From Lachnospiraceae bacterium (lineage in GTDB: Bacteria > Bacillota > Clostridia > Lachnospirales > Lachnospiraceae): a DNA stretch of 59,931 nt. The number at the start of each line of letters is the position of its first letter. The stretch's first letter is position 1. The DNA is taken from positions 1-59,931 of the forward strand of contig JAEEUR010000002.1 in assembly GCA_016290595.1 (NCBI GenBank), read 5' to 3'. This document shows, piece after piece, positions 8,397 to 16,400 of this stretch. The notes under the pieces are model-generated. The model saw nothing but the letters and a program-made list of their open reading frames with translations. It was not told the origin of the DNA and searched no databases. Position numbers and translations under genes: made by a program.

Positions 8397-9027
8397 TCTC
8401 TTCCGTTTCTTCTTGAGGCGCCGGGGCTTCTCCCCCGGGGCCGTTTTTATTTTCGCGTATCAGCCGGTTGTTGCGGATCGCGTACAGGACGAAGGATAAG
8501 AGCTGGAAAAACAGCGTGATCCCCATGGTGATCCAGGAGACCGCCTTCGGGACGGTGCCGGGCCAGATCAGATGCAGCGCCGTGGTAAAGTAGATGCAGA
8601 ACGTCGTCACCTTCCCGTACCATTCCGCCTGAGAGACGCGGCCGCTGCGGTGAATGGAGATCAGCATCAGGATCCCCAGATAGATCTCCTTGAAGAACAT
8701 GATGACGAAGGGGATCCACATGAAGGGATAGCGGAAGGACAGCCCCACCAGGATCGCGGCCTGATTCAGCTTGTCCGCCACCGGATCCAGCGCCTTGCCG
8801 AACTCGCTGACCATGTGGAATTTCCGGGCAATAAAGCCGTCCAGAAAATCCGTAAAGAAAGAAAAGGCAAGCACGCCCAGTCCCAGATACTGATTCTTCA
8901 GCCCCAGATATACCCACAAAAAAAGCGGGATCAGCAGGATCCGGAGAAAGGTCAGCAGGTTCGGGATCGTAATGATCTTTTTGCTGACGACGTTCTCTGT
9001 TCCTTCATTTTCCGGCAGTTTCGGCAT
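8377..9027 (-). CDS. CDP-alcohol phosphatidyltransferase family protein
   Basis: An integral membrane enzyme that swaps CMP of a CDP-lipid for an alcohol such as glycerol 3-phosphate (PgsA-like). The family signature DG-x2-AR-x8-G-x3-D-x3-D is fully present (DGFIAR, then GKALDPVAD), and several hydrophobic helices follow. I chose ATG at 9027 because GGGAG lies seven bases before it; a GTG five codons upstream overlaps that site. The length of 216 residues fits. The acidic and proline-rich C-terminus is unremarkable. Substrate choice (phosphatidylglycerophosphate versus another lipid) is inferred from similarity only. Confidence 0.85.
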   Translation of the reverse strand: MPKLPENEGTENVVSKKIITIPNLLTFLRILLIPLFLWVYLGLKNQYLGLGVLAFSFFTDFLDGFIARKFHMVSEFGKALDPVADKLNQAAILVGLSFRYPFMWIPFVIMFFKEIYLGILMLISIHRSGRVSQAEWYGKVTTFCIYFTTALHLIWPGTVPKAVSWITMGITLFFQLLSFVLYAIRNNRLIRENKNGPGGEAPAPQEETEEKDPTED

Positions 9028-9065
9028 AGTCTTCTCTCCCACAGAATATCTCTGTTTTGTTCTGT

Positions 9066-9089
9066 CCCTCCCCCGCGGCAGGGGGAGGG
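9066..9089 (-). terminator. GC-rich hairpin after deoD
   Basis: CCCTCCCCC and GGGGGAGGG form a perfect 9-bp inverted repeat with a 6-base loop, 19 bp beyond the deoD stop. There is no strong T-run, so it may be an RNA-stabilising hairpin or a weak terminator between deoD and the phosphatidyltransferase gene. Confidence 0.4.
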
Positions 9090-9107
9090 ATACCCGGCTT
9101 TAAAGCC

Positions 9108-9824
9108 TTACAGTGCGATGGCCGTCTCCAGGGCCAGCTTCATCATATCCGTAAAGGAGTTCTGGCGCTCTTCGGCGGAGATTTCCGTCTTGGTCACGAA
9201 GGAATCCGAGATCGTCAGCAGGCAGGCTGCGTTCTTACCCAGCATGTTCGCGTTGTGGAACAGGGCGAAGCTTTCCATTTCCACGCAGTCGGAACCGGTG
9301 CGGTCGCGCAGCTGTTCCCAGGTCTCCATGGAAGGATCGCCGTAGAAAACGTCGCTGGAGTGGACCCGCGCCATCTTGCAGTCGATCTTCAGCTTTTTCG
9401 CCTGCTTCTTCACCATGGCGTTGATCTTCTTGCTGGGCTTTAAAATATGCTTCCGGCAGCCGCCCTGGATGCGTGCGAAGCTGGAATCGCTGAAGGCGGA
9501 ATCCGCCAGGCAGACGTCGAGCACGTTCAGACGGTCGGTATAGGAACCGGCCGAACCGATGCGGATGATATTTTCCACGCCGTAAAACTTGAACAGTTCC
9601 CAGGAATAGATGCCGATGCTGGGCATGCCCATGCCGGAGGACATAACGGAGACCGGAACGCCTTTATAGGTGCCGGTATAGCCGAGGCAGTTGCGGACGG
9701 AGGTTACGAGCTTCGGATCTTCAAGAAAGTTCTCCGCCACGAACTTGGCACGCAGCGGATCGCCGGGCATCAATACGGTTTTTGCAAAATCGCCGGGGTT
9801 TGCGGCGTTATGAGGGGTTGACAT
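9108..9824 (-). CDS. deoD: purine-nucleoside phosphorylase, DeoD type
   Basis: It cleaves purine (deoxy)nucleosides with phosphate to base and (deoxy)ribose 1-phosphate for salvage. The 238 residues carry the hexameric PNP features: MPGDPLRAKFVAE near the N-terminus (phosphate loop), SSGMGMPSIGIYSWEL, IRIGSAGSY, and a ribose-binding VEMESFALF segment followed by TISDSF. The start has a strong GGGAAAGGAG site. It is transcribed divergently from the asparaginase gene. Confidence 0.93.
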   Translation of the reverse strand: MSTPHNAANPGDFAKTVLMPGDPLRAKFVAENFLEDPKLVTSVRNCLGYTGTYKGVPVSVMSSGMGMPSIGIYSWELFKFYGVENIIRIGSAGSYTDRLNVLDVCLADSAFSDSSFARIQGGCRKHILKPSKKINAMVKKQAKKLKIDCKMARVHSSDVFYGDPSMETWEQLRDRTGSDCVEMESFALFHNANMLGKNAACLLTISDSFVTKTEISAEERQNSFTDMMKLALETAIAL

Positions 9825-9858
9825 AGAATTCTCCTTTCCCTTTCAGGTTTGCAGTAGG

Positions 9859-9890
9859 ATTATACACCATCCTGGCATTTTTTGAAAGAC
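9859..9890 (-). promoter_or_regulatory. probable deoD promoter
   Basis: On the minus strand a perfect TATAAT (9859-9864) precedes deoD. The -35 element is poor (CTTTCA/TTTCAA region around 9881-9888). Confidence 0.4.
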
Positions 9891-9918
9891 TTGTTTTTCC
9901 CGCCGGAAAATGTATAAT
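9891..9918 (+). promoter_or_regulatory. promoter of the asparaginase gene
   Basis: TTGTTT (9891-9896) and TATAAT (9913-9918) with 16 bp between. It overlaps the upstream in-frame ATG at 9910, which argues against that start codon. Confidence 0.5.
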
Positions 9919-9939
9919 AAAGGCAGCGGAGGTGACAGC

Positions 9940-10947
9940 GTGAAAAAGAAAATCTGCCTGATCTATACCGGCGGCACCATCGGCATGGTGCACAGCGACA
10001 AAGGATATATTCCGTCCGGAGAGGGATTTCTGAAGCTGCTGAAGGGCATGCCGGAGTTTTCCCATCCGGATTTCCCGGATTTCGAGATGATCGTGTTTTC
10101 TCCCCTGCTGGATTCCAGCGATATGGACGTCGAGGACTGGAACAAGCTCGGCCGGACCATCGCGTCCCGCTATGCGGCCTGTGACGGCTTCGTGGTGCTG
10201 CACGGCACCGACACCATGGCCTATTCCGCTTCCGCCCTCTCCTTCATGCTGGAGAATCTCGACAAACCCGTCATTTTCACCGGCTCCCAGATCCCGCTCT
10301 ACGAGCTGCGCAGCGACGGCCGCGACAACCTGATCGCTGCCATGCTGCTGGCTGCTTCGGATAAGATCCGCGAGGTCTGCATCTACTTCGGCGGCGTGCT
10401 CTTAAGGGGCAACCGCGCGACCAAGCTTTCCGCGGACGGCATGCGGGCTTTCGATTCCCCGAACTTCCCGCCGCTCGTGCAGGCCGGCATCGATTTCAAG
10501 TTCCGCCGTGTCCCGGATCTCCCGAAAAAAGAAGGAGCCTTCCGGCTCCAGACCTTTGAATATACGCCGCTGGGCGTTATTAAAGTTTTCCCGGGCATCC
10601 GCTTTGAGCTTTTCGAGGGCATCATGACGGAATCCCTGAAGGGCGTCGTGTTGGAGAGCTTCGGCGCCGGCAATATTCCCGGCGCCACGACCGCTCTTCT
10701 TCCGATCCTGAAGAAAGCCCACGATCACGGGACCATCGTCGTGGTCCGCTCCCAGTGCCCGGAGGGAAAGGTCAACCTGGGCACCTATGCCGCCAGCAGC
10801 GCCTTAAAGGACATCGGCGCCGTGGACGGCGGGGATATGACCACGGAGGCGGCGCTTGCCAAGCTGTACTACCTGCTCAGCAAGGGCCTGTCCTCCGCCG
10901 AGATCAAATGGCTCATGGAAATGAACCTGCGGGGAGAACGCAGCTGA
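9940..10947 (+). CDS. type I L-asparaginase
   Basis: Hydrolyses asparagine to aspartate and ammonia. Both catalytic threonine regions are present: IYTGGTIGMV at the N-terminus and HGTDTMAYSASALSFM mid-domain, followed by VIFTGSQIPL. No signal peptide is seen, so it should be the cytoplasmic AnsA-like type. I chose GTG at 9940 because GGAGGTG lies six bases upstream; an ATG at 9910 sits within the promoter -10 box. The product is 335 residues, normal for the type I family. It ends one base from the convergent XpaC-like gene, with no visible terminator between them. Confidence 0.9.
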   Translation: MKKKICLIYTGGTIGMVHSDKGYIPSGEGFLKLLKGMPEFSHPDFPDFEMIVFSPLLDSSDMDVEDWNKLGRTIASRYAACDGFVVLHGTDTMAYSASALSFMLENLDKPVIFTGSQIPLYELRSDGRDNLIAAMLLAASDKIREVCIYFGGVLLRGNRATKLSADGMRAFDSPNFPPLVQAGIDFKFRRVPDLPKKEGAFRLQTFEYTPLGVIKVFPGIRFELFEGIMTESLKGVVLESFGAGNIPGATTALLPILKKAHDHGTIVVVRSQCPEGKVNLGTYAASSALKDIGAVDGGDMTTEAALAKLYYLLSKGLSSAEIKWLMEMNLRGERS

Positions 10948-10948
10948 C

Positions 10949-11566
10949 TTACATCAGGCCGTCCTGCTTGATGGAGGTGCTCATCAGCTCCATTTCCGCG
11001 GAAATATCCAGCATATCGTCTTCAAACACGTTCAGCAGCTGCTTGTCGGTTGCTGTTTTTATATCCGCCAGATGGTTCATGACCTTTTCCTTGAGGTCCG
11101 CATGGCTGACGCCGCTGGAAACGATCTGGTGATACTTCGTCAGGATGTTCTTCTGCGTGGGCAGATAGTACTGCAGGAACATCTGCGCGGAAGCGATCCG
11201 GGTCGGATCCTCCTTTAAGGCCGTCAGGATCTTCTCCATGACCGTGCAGATCGCGTTGCTCTCCGTACGGATCTCGCCTTCCTTCAGGCGGGAATTCAAG
11301 ACGCGCAGCTCCGTCAGATCCTTCCGGGCAGCCTGATACACCGCCGCGTCCTCCGGCGACATCTGCACCTCGGCCGGCGCATTCTTCGCTTCGTCGCCGC
11401 TGACCTTGAGGGCGATGAACATGATCACCGCAATTAAGATCAGAAGGCCGCCCAGTACCAGGCCGCCGGTCAAAAGCAGTCCCTTGAAGTTGCCGATCAG
11501 CGCTACGGCTCCGATAATGATGCCCAGCGGGAGCAGCCAGCCGTAAGATCCACCGTTTCCTCTCAT
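10949..11566 (-). CDS. XpaC-like membrane protein
   Basis: Resembles the XpaC family, annotated as 5-bromo-4-chloroindolyl phosphate hydrolysis protein, whose biochemical role is uncertain. Residues 8-55 form two membrane segments (LLPLGIIIGAVALIG and GLVLGGLLILIAVIMFIAL). The cytoplasmic part is helical and has the family segment FLQYYLPTQKNILTKY. A good GGGGAGGAAG ribosome site precedes the ATG. In other genomes such proteins often sit beside TelA-like tellurite-resistance proteins; no telA is present here. It has its own promoter and a convergent asparaginase neighbour. Confidence 0.65.
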   Translation of the reverse strand: MRGNGGSYGWLLPLGIIIGAVALIGNFKGLLLTGGLVLGGLLILIAVIMFIALKVSGDEAKNAPAEVQMSPEDAAVYQAARKDLTELRVLNSRLKEGEIRTESNAICTVMEKILTALKEDPTRIASAQMFLQYYLPTQKNILTKYHQIVSSGVSHADLKEKVMNHLADIKTATDKQLLNVFEDDMLDISAEMELMSTSIKQDGLM

Positions 11567-11619
11567 ATCTTCCTCCCCGGCGCTTTATGCGCCGTCCGTT
11601 TCTGTATTCTCAATTGGTT

Positions 11620-11648
11620 ATTGTATCATGTTGTTCGGGACTTGTCAT
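11620..11648 (-). promoter_or_regulatory. promoter of the XpaC-like gene
   Basis: On the minus strand ATGACA (11643-11648) and TACAAT (11620-11625) lie 17 bp apart, upstream of the XpaC-like gene. A small GGCGC..GCGCC hairpin lies in the leader. Confidence 0.5.
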
Positions 11649-11672
11649 TTGTTTTTTTGCAGTCCGCCCCGT

Positions 11673-13109
11673 TCAATAGCCCGGCACAGGCAGCGGGCGG
11701 CTCTTGTCTATCAGGGACGCCGCGTCAAAGAATACCGAAAGCTTCTCCTGCCGGTAGGCCAGCGAAAAGCCGCTGATGGGCACCCGTCCCTGCCGCAGAT
11801 ATCCTTCAGTGGAATTGTACTGGACCCAGGGAATGGTGTAGGCGTCCACCGGGCAGAAATAACGGAAGCCCTGCGACTTGTAGTAGGCGTACTTTTCGTT
11901 GTCCTCGGAGGAGTAGTTCCGCCAGTTGCCGATATCCGTCCCGGAGGTAAAAATCAGGATGTCCGTCTTTCCGGTAAGGCTCGCGACTTCATTCTGCCAG
12001 CGCTGGGTATCGGCCTGGATCCGGGTCAGATCCGCGCTTTCCACGTTGATATGCCCCCAGGTGTGGCAGGCAAGCTCCCAGCCGAGCTCTTTCAAGCGCT
12101 CGCAGACCCTTCTGGCTTCGCTTCTTTCCTCTTCCACGTTGATGGAAGCATAGGAACTCTTATAGTTCGGATCCGACGGATTGCCGTAAAATGCCGCGGT
12201 CCGGTAGCCCAGGATGCCCTCGTAGCCCGTTAAAGCCAGGCAGCCTTTCGCGCCCCGGTAGGAAAAGTCCGGATGCTGCTCCACGAAGCGCTCCAGGATC
12301 GGCACCACGTCGTAATCGCCGGTGACCGTCTTTCCGTCGCTGCCGGTGTATTCGCAGACGGGGCGGTCATCCGAATCCAGCACCAGGCGGGAAGCGAATC
12401 CGTCGCCCTTCAGCTCCTCGTAATACTGCACGTCATCCACGGACAGCACCAGCGGCTTTTTCCCGTCCGGCAGCATGATCTGCCCGGTGGAGAAATTGCC
12501 GAATTCGTCCACGGCCGCCATATCGTGAAGGCTGACCAGGACGTAGCCGTTGTCGTAGAGCTGCTGCAGGATCGCCCGGAACTCATCCGCGGTGATCAGG
12601 TTCTGATTGTAGCGGTTCGGATCCTTTGAACGGGCGCCGAAGGCTATGGAAGGATCCACGATCAGCGTGTGGAAATACAGATGGCAGATCTTGGAGATGT
12701 CCTGCTTATAAAGGGTGGTCTTGGCTTTCAGATAATCCTGAACGATCGTTTTCAGCTCTTCGGAGGACGAATAGCCGGGAAGGCTCTGCAGCGCGCTGAC
12801 CGCCGCGTCGTAGTCGTAGGACAGCGCCAGTCTCTCCGCGGCCCGGATCTCCTCCGCGTATTCTTTCACGGGATCCGCCGCAGCGGTCGTTTCCCGCTTG
12901 GACGGGGCTTCGGCGGTGGTCTCCAGGAGCGGATCGTTCATGACTGAATCCACCCAGCCCCGGATGCTTCGGTAGGCGGATCTCACGCCGAAAAACAGCG
13001 CGACAAGGATCCCCGCCAGGACGGTCCCCACCAGGATCCGCATCAGGATCGCCCTGCGGCGCTTTCTTTTTTTTTCTTCTTCATAACGGGGAGAACGGTA
13101 AGCAGCCAT
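11673..13109 (-). CDS. membrane-anchored polysaccharide deacetylase family protein
   Basis: The N-terminus is a basic cytoplasmic tail followed by one membrane segment (about residues 24-45), then an extracellular stalk and a NodB-like domain in the C-terminal half. Motif 1 reads LVLSVDDV instead of the usual TFDD, and the zinc-site motif 2 is HTWGHIN, so metal binding is plausible. NodB-family enzymes remove acetyl groups from peptidoglycan or other glycans. Here the degree of conservation leaves activity uncertain. It is 12 bp downstream of truA on the same strand and probably cotranscribed with ecfT-truA. Confidence 0.75.
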   Translation of the reverse strand: MAAYRSPRYEEEKKRKRRRAILMRILVGTVLAGILVALFFGVRSAYRSIRGWVDSVMNDPLLETTAEAPSKRETTAAADPVKEYAEEIRAAERLALSYDYDAAVSALQSLPGYSSSEELKTIVQDYLKAKTTLYKQDISKICHLYFHTLIVDPSIAFGARSKDPNRYNQNLITADEFRAILQQLYDNGYVLVSLHDMAAVDEFGNFSTGQIMLPDGKKPLVLSVDDVQYYEELKGDGFASRLVLDSDDRPVCEYTGSDGKTVTGDYDVVPILERFVEQHPDFSYRGAKGCLALTGYEGILGYRTAAFYGNPSDPNYKSSYASINVEEERSEARRVCERLKELGWELACHTWGHINVESADLTRIQADTQRWQNEVASLTGKTDILIFTSGTDIGNWRNYSSEDNEKYAYYKSQGFRYFCPVDAYTIPWVQYNSTEGYLRQGRVPISGFSLAYRQEKLSVFFDAASLIDKSRPLPVPGY

Positions 13110-13121
13110 CTGTCACCTCCT

Positions 13122-13889
13122 TCACGTCAGCAGGCCTGCCGGAAAGCCTTCCGGATACAGGTCTATTTTCATCAGACAGAGCCCCTGCGGCGGCGCCGTC
13201 GGTCCGGCCTGCGAACGGTCCTTCGCCGCCAGGATCCGCGGGATATCCTCCGGTTTTTTCTGTCCCAGGCCTATCTGGACAAGCGTCCCGGCTATGATCC
13301 GGACCATGTTGTAGAGAAAACCCGTGCCGCTGATCCGGATCTTCAGGAAGGGGCCCTCCTCCGCCAGCTGCAGATCCGTGATGCGCCGCACCGTCGTCTG
13401 CACCTGCGCGCCGGCGGCGCAGAAGCTCTGAAAATCGTGCTCGCCGATCAGGAGACCCGCGGCCTCCCGCATGGCGTCCACGTCCAGATCCCGGTAAAAG
13501 AACCAGCTGTTACGCCGGACGAGCGGATCCGGAAGACGGTCGCGGTAGATCGTATATTCGTAGGTCTTGATCGAATCGCAGCGGCGCGGGTGGAAACCGT
13601 CCGGCACCTCGCGGGATTCCCGCACAACGATATCGTCCGGCAGCCGGCCCAGAAGCGCCGGCGCGATCTTCTCCGGCGGGATCGGCGAAGCCGTGTCGAA
13701 AACACACAGATTTCCCCGGGCGTGGACGCCGGCATCCGTCCGGGAGGCGCCCGAGACCCGGATCTCCTCCCGCAGCAGCGCGCTCAGGGTCCGGTTCAGG
13801 ACCTCTTCCACCGTAACCCCGGTAGGCTCCGTCTGCCAGCCGTGATACGCGCTTCCGTCATAGGCAACTGTCAGCATGATGCGCCGCAT
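13122..13889 (-). CDS. truA: tRNA pseudouridine synthase A
   Basis: TruA converts uridines 38-40 of tRNA anticodon stems to pseudouridine. The catalytic Asp lies in SRTDAGVHARGN, and VAYDGSAYHGWQ and GTGFLYNMVRIIAG are also family segments. The 255 residues are normal. It lies 11 bp after ecfT, preserving the ecfT-truA pair seen in many Bacillota, although ribosomal protein genes that usually follow are absent. Confidence 0.95.
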   Translation of the reverse strand: MRRIMLTVAYDGSAYHGWQTEPTGVTVEEVLNRTLSALLREEIRVSGASRTDAGVHARGNLCVFDTASPIPPEKIAPALLGRLPDDIVVRESREVPDGFHPRRCDSIKTYEYTIYRDRLPDPLVRRNSWFFYRDLDVDAMREAAGLLIGEHDFQSFCAAGAQVQTTVRRITDLQLAEEGPFLKIRISGTGFLYNMVRIIAGTLVQIGLGQKKPEDIPRILAAKDRSQAGPTAPPQGLCLMKIDLYPEGFPAGLLT

Positions 13890-13900
13890 AGACTTTTCCC

Positions 13901-14689
13901 CTACAGCAGTATGATAAGAACAAAGTACAGGACCGTGATCCCCAGGAACAGATGATCCGCCGCCCGGTAGCGCAGCGGCTTCATGCGGGTCCGGCCTTCG
14001 CCTCCGTGATAGCAGCGGGCTTCCATGGCCGTCGCCAGCTCAGACGCACGGCGGAAGGCGGAAACGATCAGGGGAACCAGGACCGGGACCAGGGCCTTGG
14101 CCCGCCGGATAACGTTCCCGCTCTCGAAATCCGCGCCGCGCGCCATCTGCGCGCGCTCGATCTTGTCCAGCTCCTCGGTCAGGACCGGCAGAAAGCGCAG
14201 GGCGATCGACATCATCATGGCGATCTCGTGGACCGGGATCTTCAGGACCTTCAGGAAGCCCAGCCCCTGCTCCAGGCCGTCCGTCAGCCCGGTCGGCGTG
14301 GTGGTGAAGGTCAGCAGCGAGGAGCCCAGCAGCAGCAGGATGATCCGGAGCCCCAGCCTGGCGGCGCGGATCAGTCCCTCTTCCGTGACCGTCAGCCCCA
14401 GAAAACTGACCAGTTCCCGCCCGGGCGTCATGAAAACGTTCAGCACGACGCTGAAGAGCAGCAGAAACAGAATGCCCTTCAGCCCGCGGAGCATATAGCG
14501 GAGGGAGACCTTCGACAGCACGATCAGCGCCGCGATATACAGGAAAGCCGCCAGATACGCCAAAGGACTCTCCGCGACGAACAGAGAGATCAGGTAGAGC
14601 AGGGTTGTCAGAAGCTTGGTCCGGGGATCCAGGCGGTGGATCGGTGATTCCGCCGGATAGTACTGACCGAGCGTCATGTCTTTGAACAT
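13901..14689 (-). CDS. ecfT: energy-coupling factor transporter membrane subunit EcfT
   Basis: EcfT is the membrane scaffold that couples ATP hydrolysis by EcfA1/EcfA2 to vitamin or metal uptake through interchangeable S-components. The 262-residue protein has about five to six hydrophobic helices. Both coupling-helix motifs containing Ala-Arg-Gly type sequences are visible: AQMARGADFESG and ATAMEARCYHGG. The cognate ATPases lie about 5 kb away (19.8-21.5 kb) rather than adjacent. It has its own promoter, divergent from the antiporter. Confidence 0.9.
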   Translation of the reverse strand: MFKDMTLGQYYPAESPIHRLDPRTKLLTTLLYLISLFVAESPLAYLAAFLYIAALIVLSKVSLRYMLRGLKGILFLLLFSVVLNVFMTPGRELVSFLGLTVTEEGLIRAARLGLRIILLLLGSSLLTFTTTPTGLTDGLEQGLGFLKVLKIPVHEIAMMMSIALRFLPVLTEELDKIERAQMARGADFESGNVIRRAKALVPVLVPLIVSAFRRASELATAMEARCYHGGEGRTRMKPLRYRAADHLFLGITVLYFVLIILL

Positions 14690-14779
14690 AGGACGATATT
14701 CCTCTTGACGGCGGACCTGCCGGCCGTCTTCTGAGATTTAAGCGTTACAAAATCAGACAGAGCCTCTCTGCCTGTTCTT

Positions 14780-14808
14780 ATCATAATTCGGGACGGGCCG
14801 CTTGTCAA
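14780..14808 (-). promoter_or_regulatory. promoter of the ecfT-truA operon
   Basis: On the minus strand a perfect TTGACA (14803-14808) and TATGAT (14780-14785) are separated by 17 bp, giving a start about 80 bp upstream of ecfT. Confidence 0.65.
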
Positions 14809-14852
14809 TGAAATGATAGGCTCCGTGTGGGATATCTTCTCATTTTTCACTG

Positions 14853-14881
14853 TTGAAGCCGACAGATAAAAGTGATAAAGT
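14853..14881 (+). promoter_or_regulatory. possible antiporter promoter
   Basis: TTGAAG (14853-14858) and TAAAGT (14876-14881) with a 17-bp spacer. The predicted start would fall within the palindrome at 14885-14908. Confidence 0.35.
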
Positions 14882-14884
14882 CGT

Positions 14885-14908
14885 TTTTTGCGGGATATCC
14901 CGCAAAAA
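14885..14908 (+). repeat. perfect 24-bp palindrome before the antiporter gene
   Basis: A perfect inverted repeat with arms TTTTTGCGGGAT and its complement and no spacer ends a few bases before the ribosome binding site of the antiporter gene. It could be an operator or a 5' hairpin controlling translation. Nothing links it to a known regulator. Confidence 0.6.
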
Positions 14909-14920
14909 GAAGGTAAAAAC

Positions 14921-16234
14921 ATGATCGCTTTATTATCCATTGCCACGGCCCTGTTCGTGGCATTAATGATGACCAGGATCCTGGGGCGCTTAAAGCTCCC
15001 TGACGTGACCGCGTATCTGATCGCCGGCGTTCTGGTCGGACCTTTCTGCCTGGGACTGCTGGGTATCGAAGGGCTGGGCTTCGTCGGCGAGGAAAGCGTG
15101 GAAAGGCTTTCCCTCTTCTCTGATCTGGCGCTGGGCTTCATCGCTTTTTCCATCGGGTCGGAATTCAATATCGCGGCCCTGCGGAAGATCGGCCGGAAAG
15201 CCGCCGTGATCGGCGTTATCCAGGCCGTCTTCACGACGCTCTGTGTGGATATCGCCCTGATCGGCCTGCATTTTCTGATGCCGCAGGTCCTTTCCCTGCC
15301 GGGCGCCGTCACGCTGGGCTCGATCGCCGCCGCCACTGCACCGGCCGCGACCCTGATGGTCGTACGCCAGTATAAAGCGAAGGGCGAACTGACCGGTCTT
15401 CTGCTCCCCATCGTCGCGCTGGACGACGCCGTCGGCCTGGTCCTCTTTGCCGTTTCCTTCGGCGTCGCCAGAGCTCTGACCACCGGCAGCGCGGATCTGA
15501 TCTCCATCCTTGTCAACCCGCTGATCGAGATCGTGATGTCCCTGCTTCTGGGCGCGCTGGCCGGCTTTGTTTTAAAGCAGCTGGAGACCATGTTCCACTC
15601 CAACACCAACCGCCTGTCCATGACCATCGCCTTTATCATTCTGACCGTCGCGCTTTCCATGCTTTCCTTTGAGGCCGGGCCGGTGCGGATCGGCTTTTCC
15701 TCCCTTCTGGTCTGCATGATGCTGGGCACGCTTTTCGTCAACCTGTCCCCGCTGGCGGAAGATCTCATGGAGCGCGCGAACAAATGGTCCGCGCCGCTGC
15801 TGGTCCTGTTCTTTGTCTTAAGCGGCGCCGATCTGGACCTTACGGTTTTTACCCAGCCTACGATCATGCTGGTCGGCGCGGTCTACATTCTGGTCCGCTG
15901 TCTGGGCAAGTATTTCGGCGCCGGCCTTTCCTCCCGTCTGACCAGATGCAGCGCCTCCGTGAACAAATATCTGGGGATCACCCTTTTCCCGCAGGCCGGT
16001 GTGGCACTCGGGATGTGCGTAAGCGCCTCGCAGCTTCCGGGGGACGGTGAGCTGATCCGCAATATCGTCCTCTTCGCCGTTCTGGTCTATGAGGTCATCG
16101 GACCGCTGCTGACCAAATGGGCTCTTACGCAGTCCGGCGACATCCGGCCGAAATCCAAGGAGCTGTTAAACCGCCGGCAGGAGAAGCTGGCAGCTGCGGC
16201 CGGCAAGGAGCTGCTGGGCGCCAACAAACGATAA
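14921..16234 (+). CDS. cation:proton antiporter, CPA2/Kef type
   Basis: A polytopic membrane protein with about 12 hydrophobic segments, the N-terminal Kef/NapA-like sequence LKLPDVTAYLIAGVLVGP, and an AALDDA-like segment (PIVALDDAVGLVLF) in which the paired acidic residues of CPA2 antiporters bind cations. It likely exchanges Na+ or K+ for protons at the inner membrane. No C-terminal TrkA-N domain is present; the 437-residue length matches the short form. I chose ATG at 14921, after AGAAGG. Confidence 0.85.
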   Translation: MIALLSIATALFVALMMTRILGRLKLPDVTAYLIAGVLVGPFCLGLLGIEGLGFVGEESVERLSLFSDLALGFIAFSIGSEFNIAALRKIGRKAAVIGVIQAVFTTLCVDIALIGLHFLMPQVLSLPGAVTLGSIAAATAPAATLMVVRQYKAKGELTGLLLPIVALDDAVGLVLFAVSFGVARALTTGSADLISILVNPLIEIVMSLLLGALAGFVLKQLETMFHSNTNRLSMTIAFIILTVALSMLSFEAGPVRIGFSSLLVCMMLGTLFVNLSPLAEDLMERANKWSAPLLVLFFVLSGADLDLTVFTQPTIMLVGAVYILVRCLGKYFGAGLSSRLTRCSASVNKYLGITLFPQAGVALGMCVSASQLPGDGELIRNIVLFAVLVYEVIGPLLTKWALTQSGDIRPKSKELLNRRQEKLAAAAGKELLGANKR

Positions 16235-16240
16235 AAACAG

Positions 16241-16273
16241 GGAAAACTGCTTCCTTTTCCGTTTTTCTTCTAT
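16241..16273 (+). terminator. weak terminator after the antiporter
   Basis: Complementary AACAGGGAAAA and TTTTCCGTT arms with one mismatch are followed by a T-rich tract. It starts within 10 bp of the antiporter stop. Confidence 0.4.
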
Positions 16274-16400
16274 CCATTTACCGGTCTTTGTGCTATAGTA
16301 GGACTGTCCTTTTCCGTGGCGCGGACCGGTTTTTCCGCGTCCGGAAAACGTCCGGAAATAAAAAAGAAAAGAGCCTGCCGGCTCACGAAAGGTCATTCCG

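Noticed and set aside
9097-9108. GGCTTTAAAGCC palindrome as an operator
   Set aside because: It overlaps the end of deoD and is short enough to occur by chance.
14674-15867. 397-codon minus-strand frame opposite the antiporter
   Set aside because: Ser/Arg/Thr-rich composition typical of an antisense shadow; the plus strand encodes a clear 12-helix antiporter.
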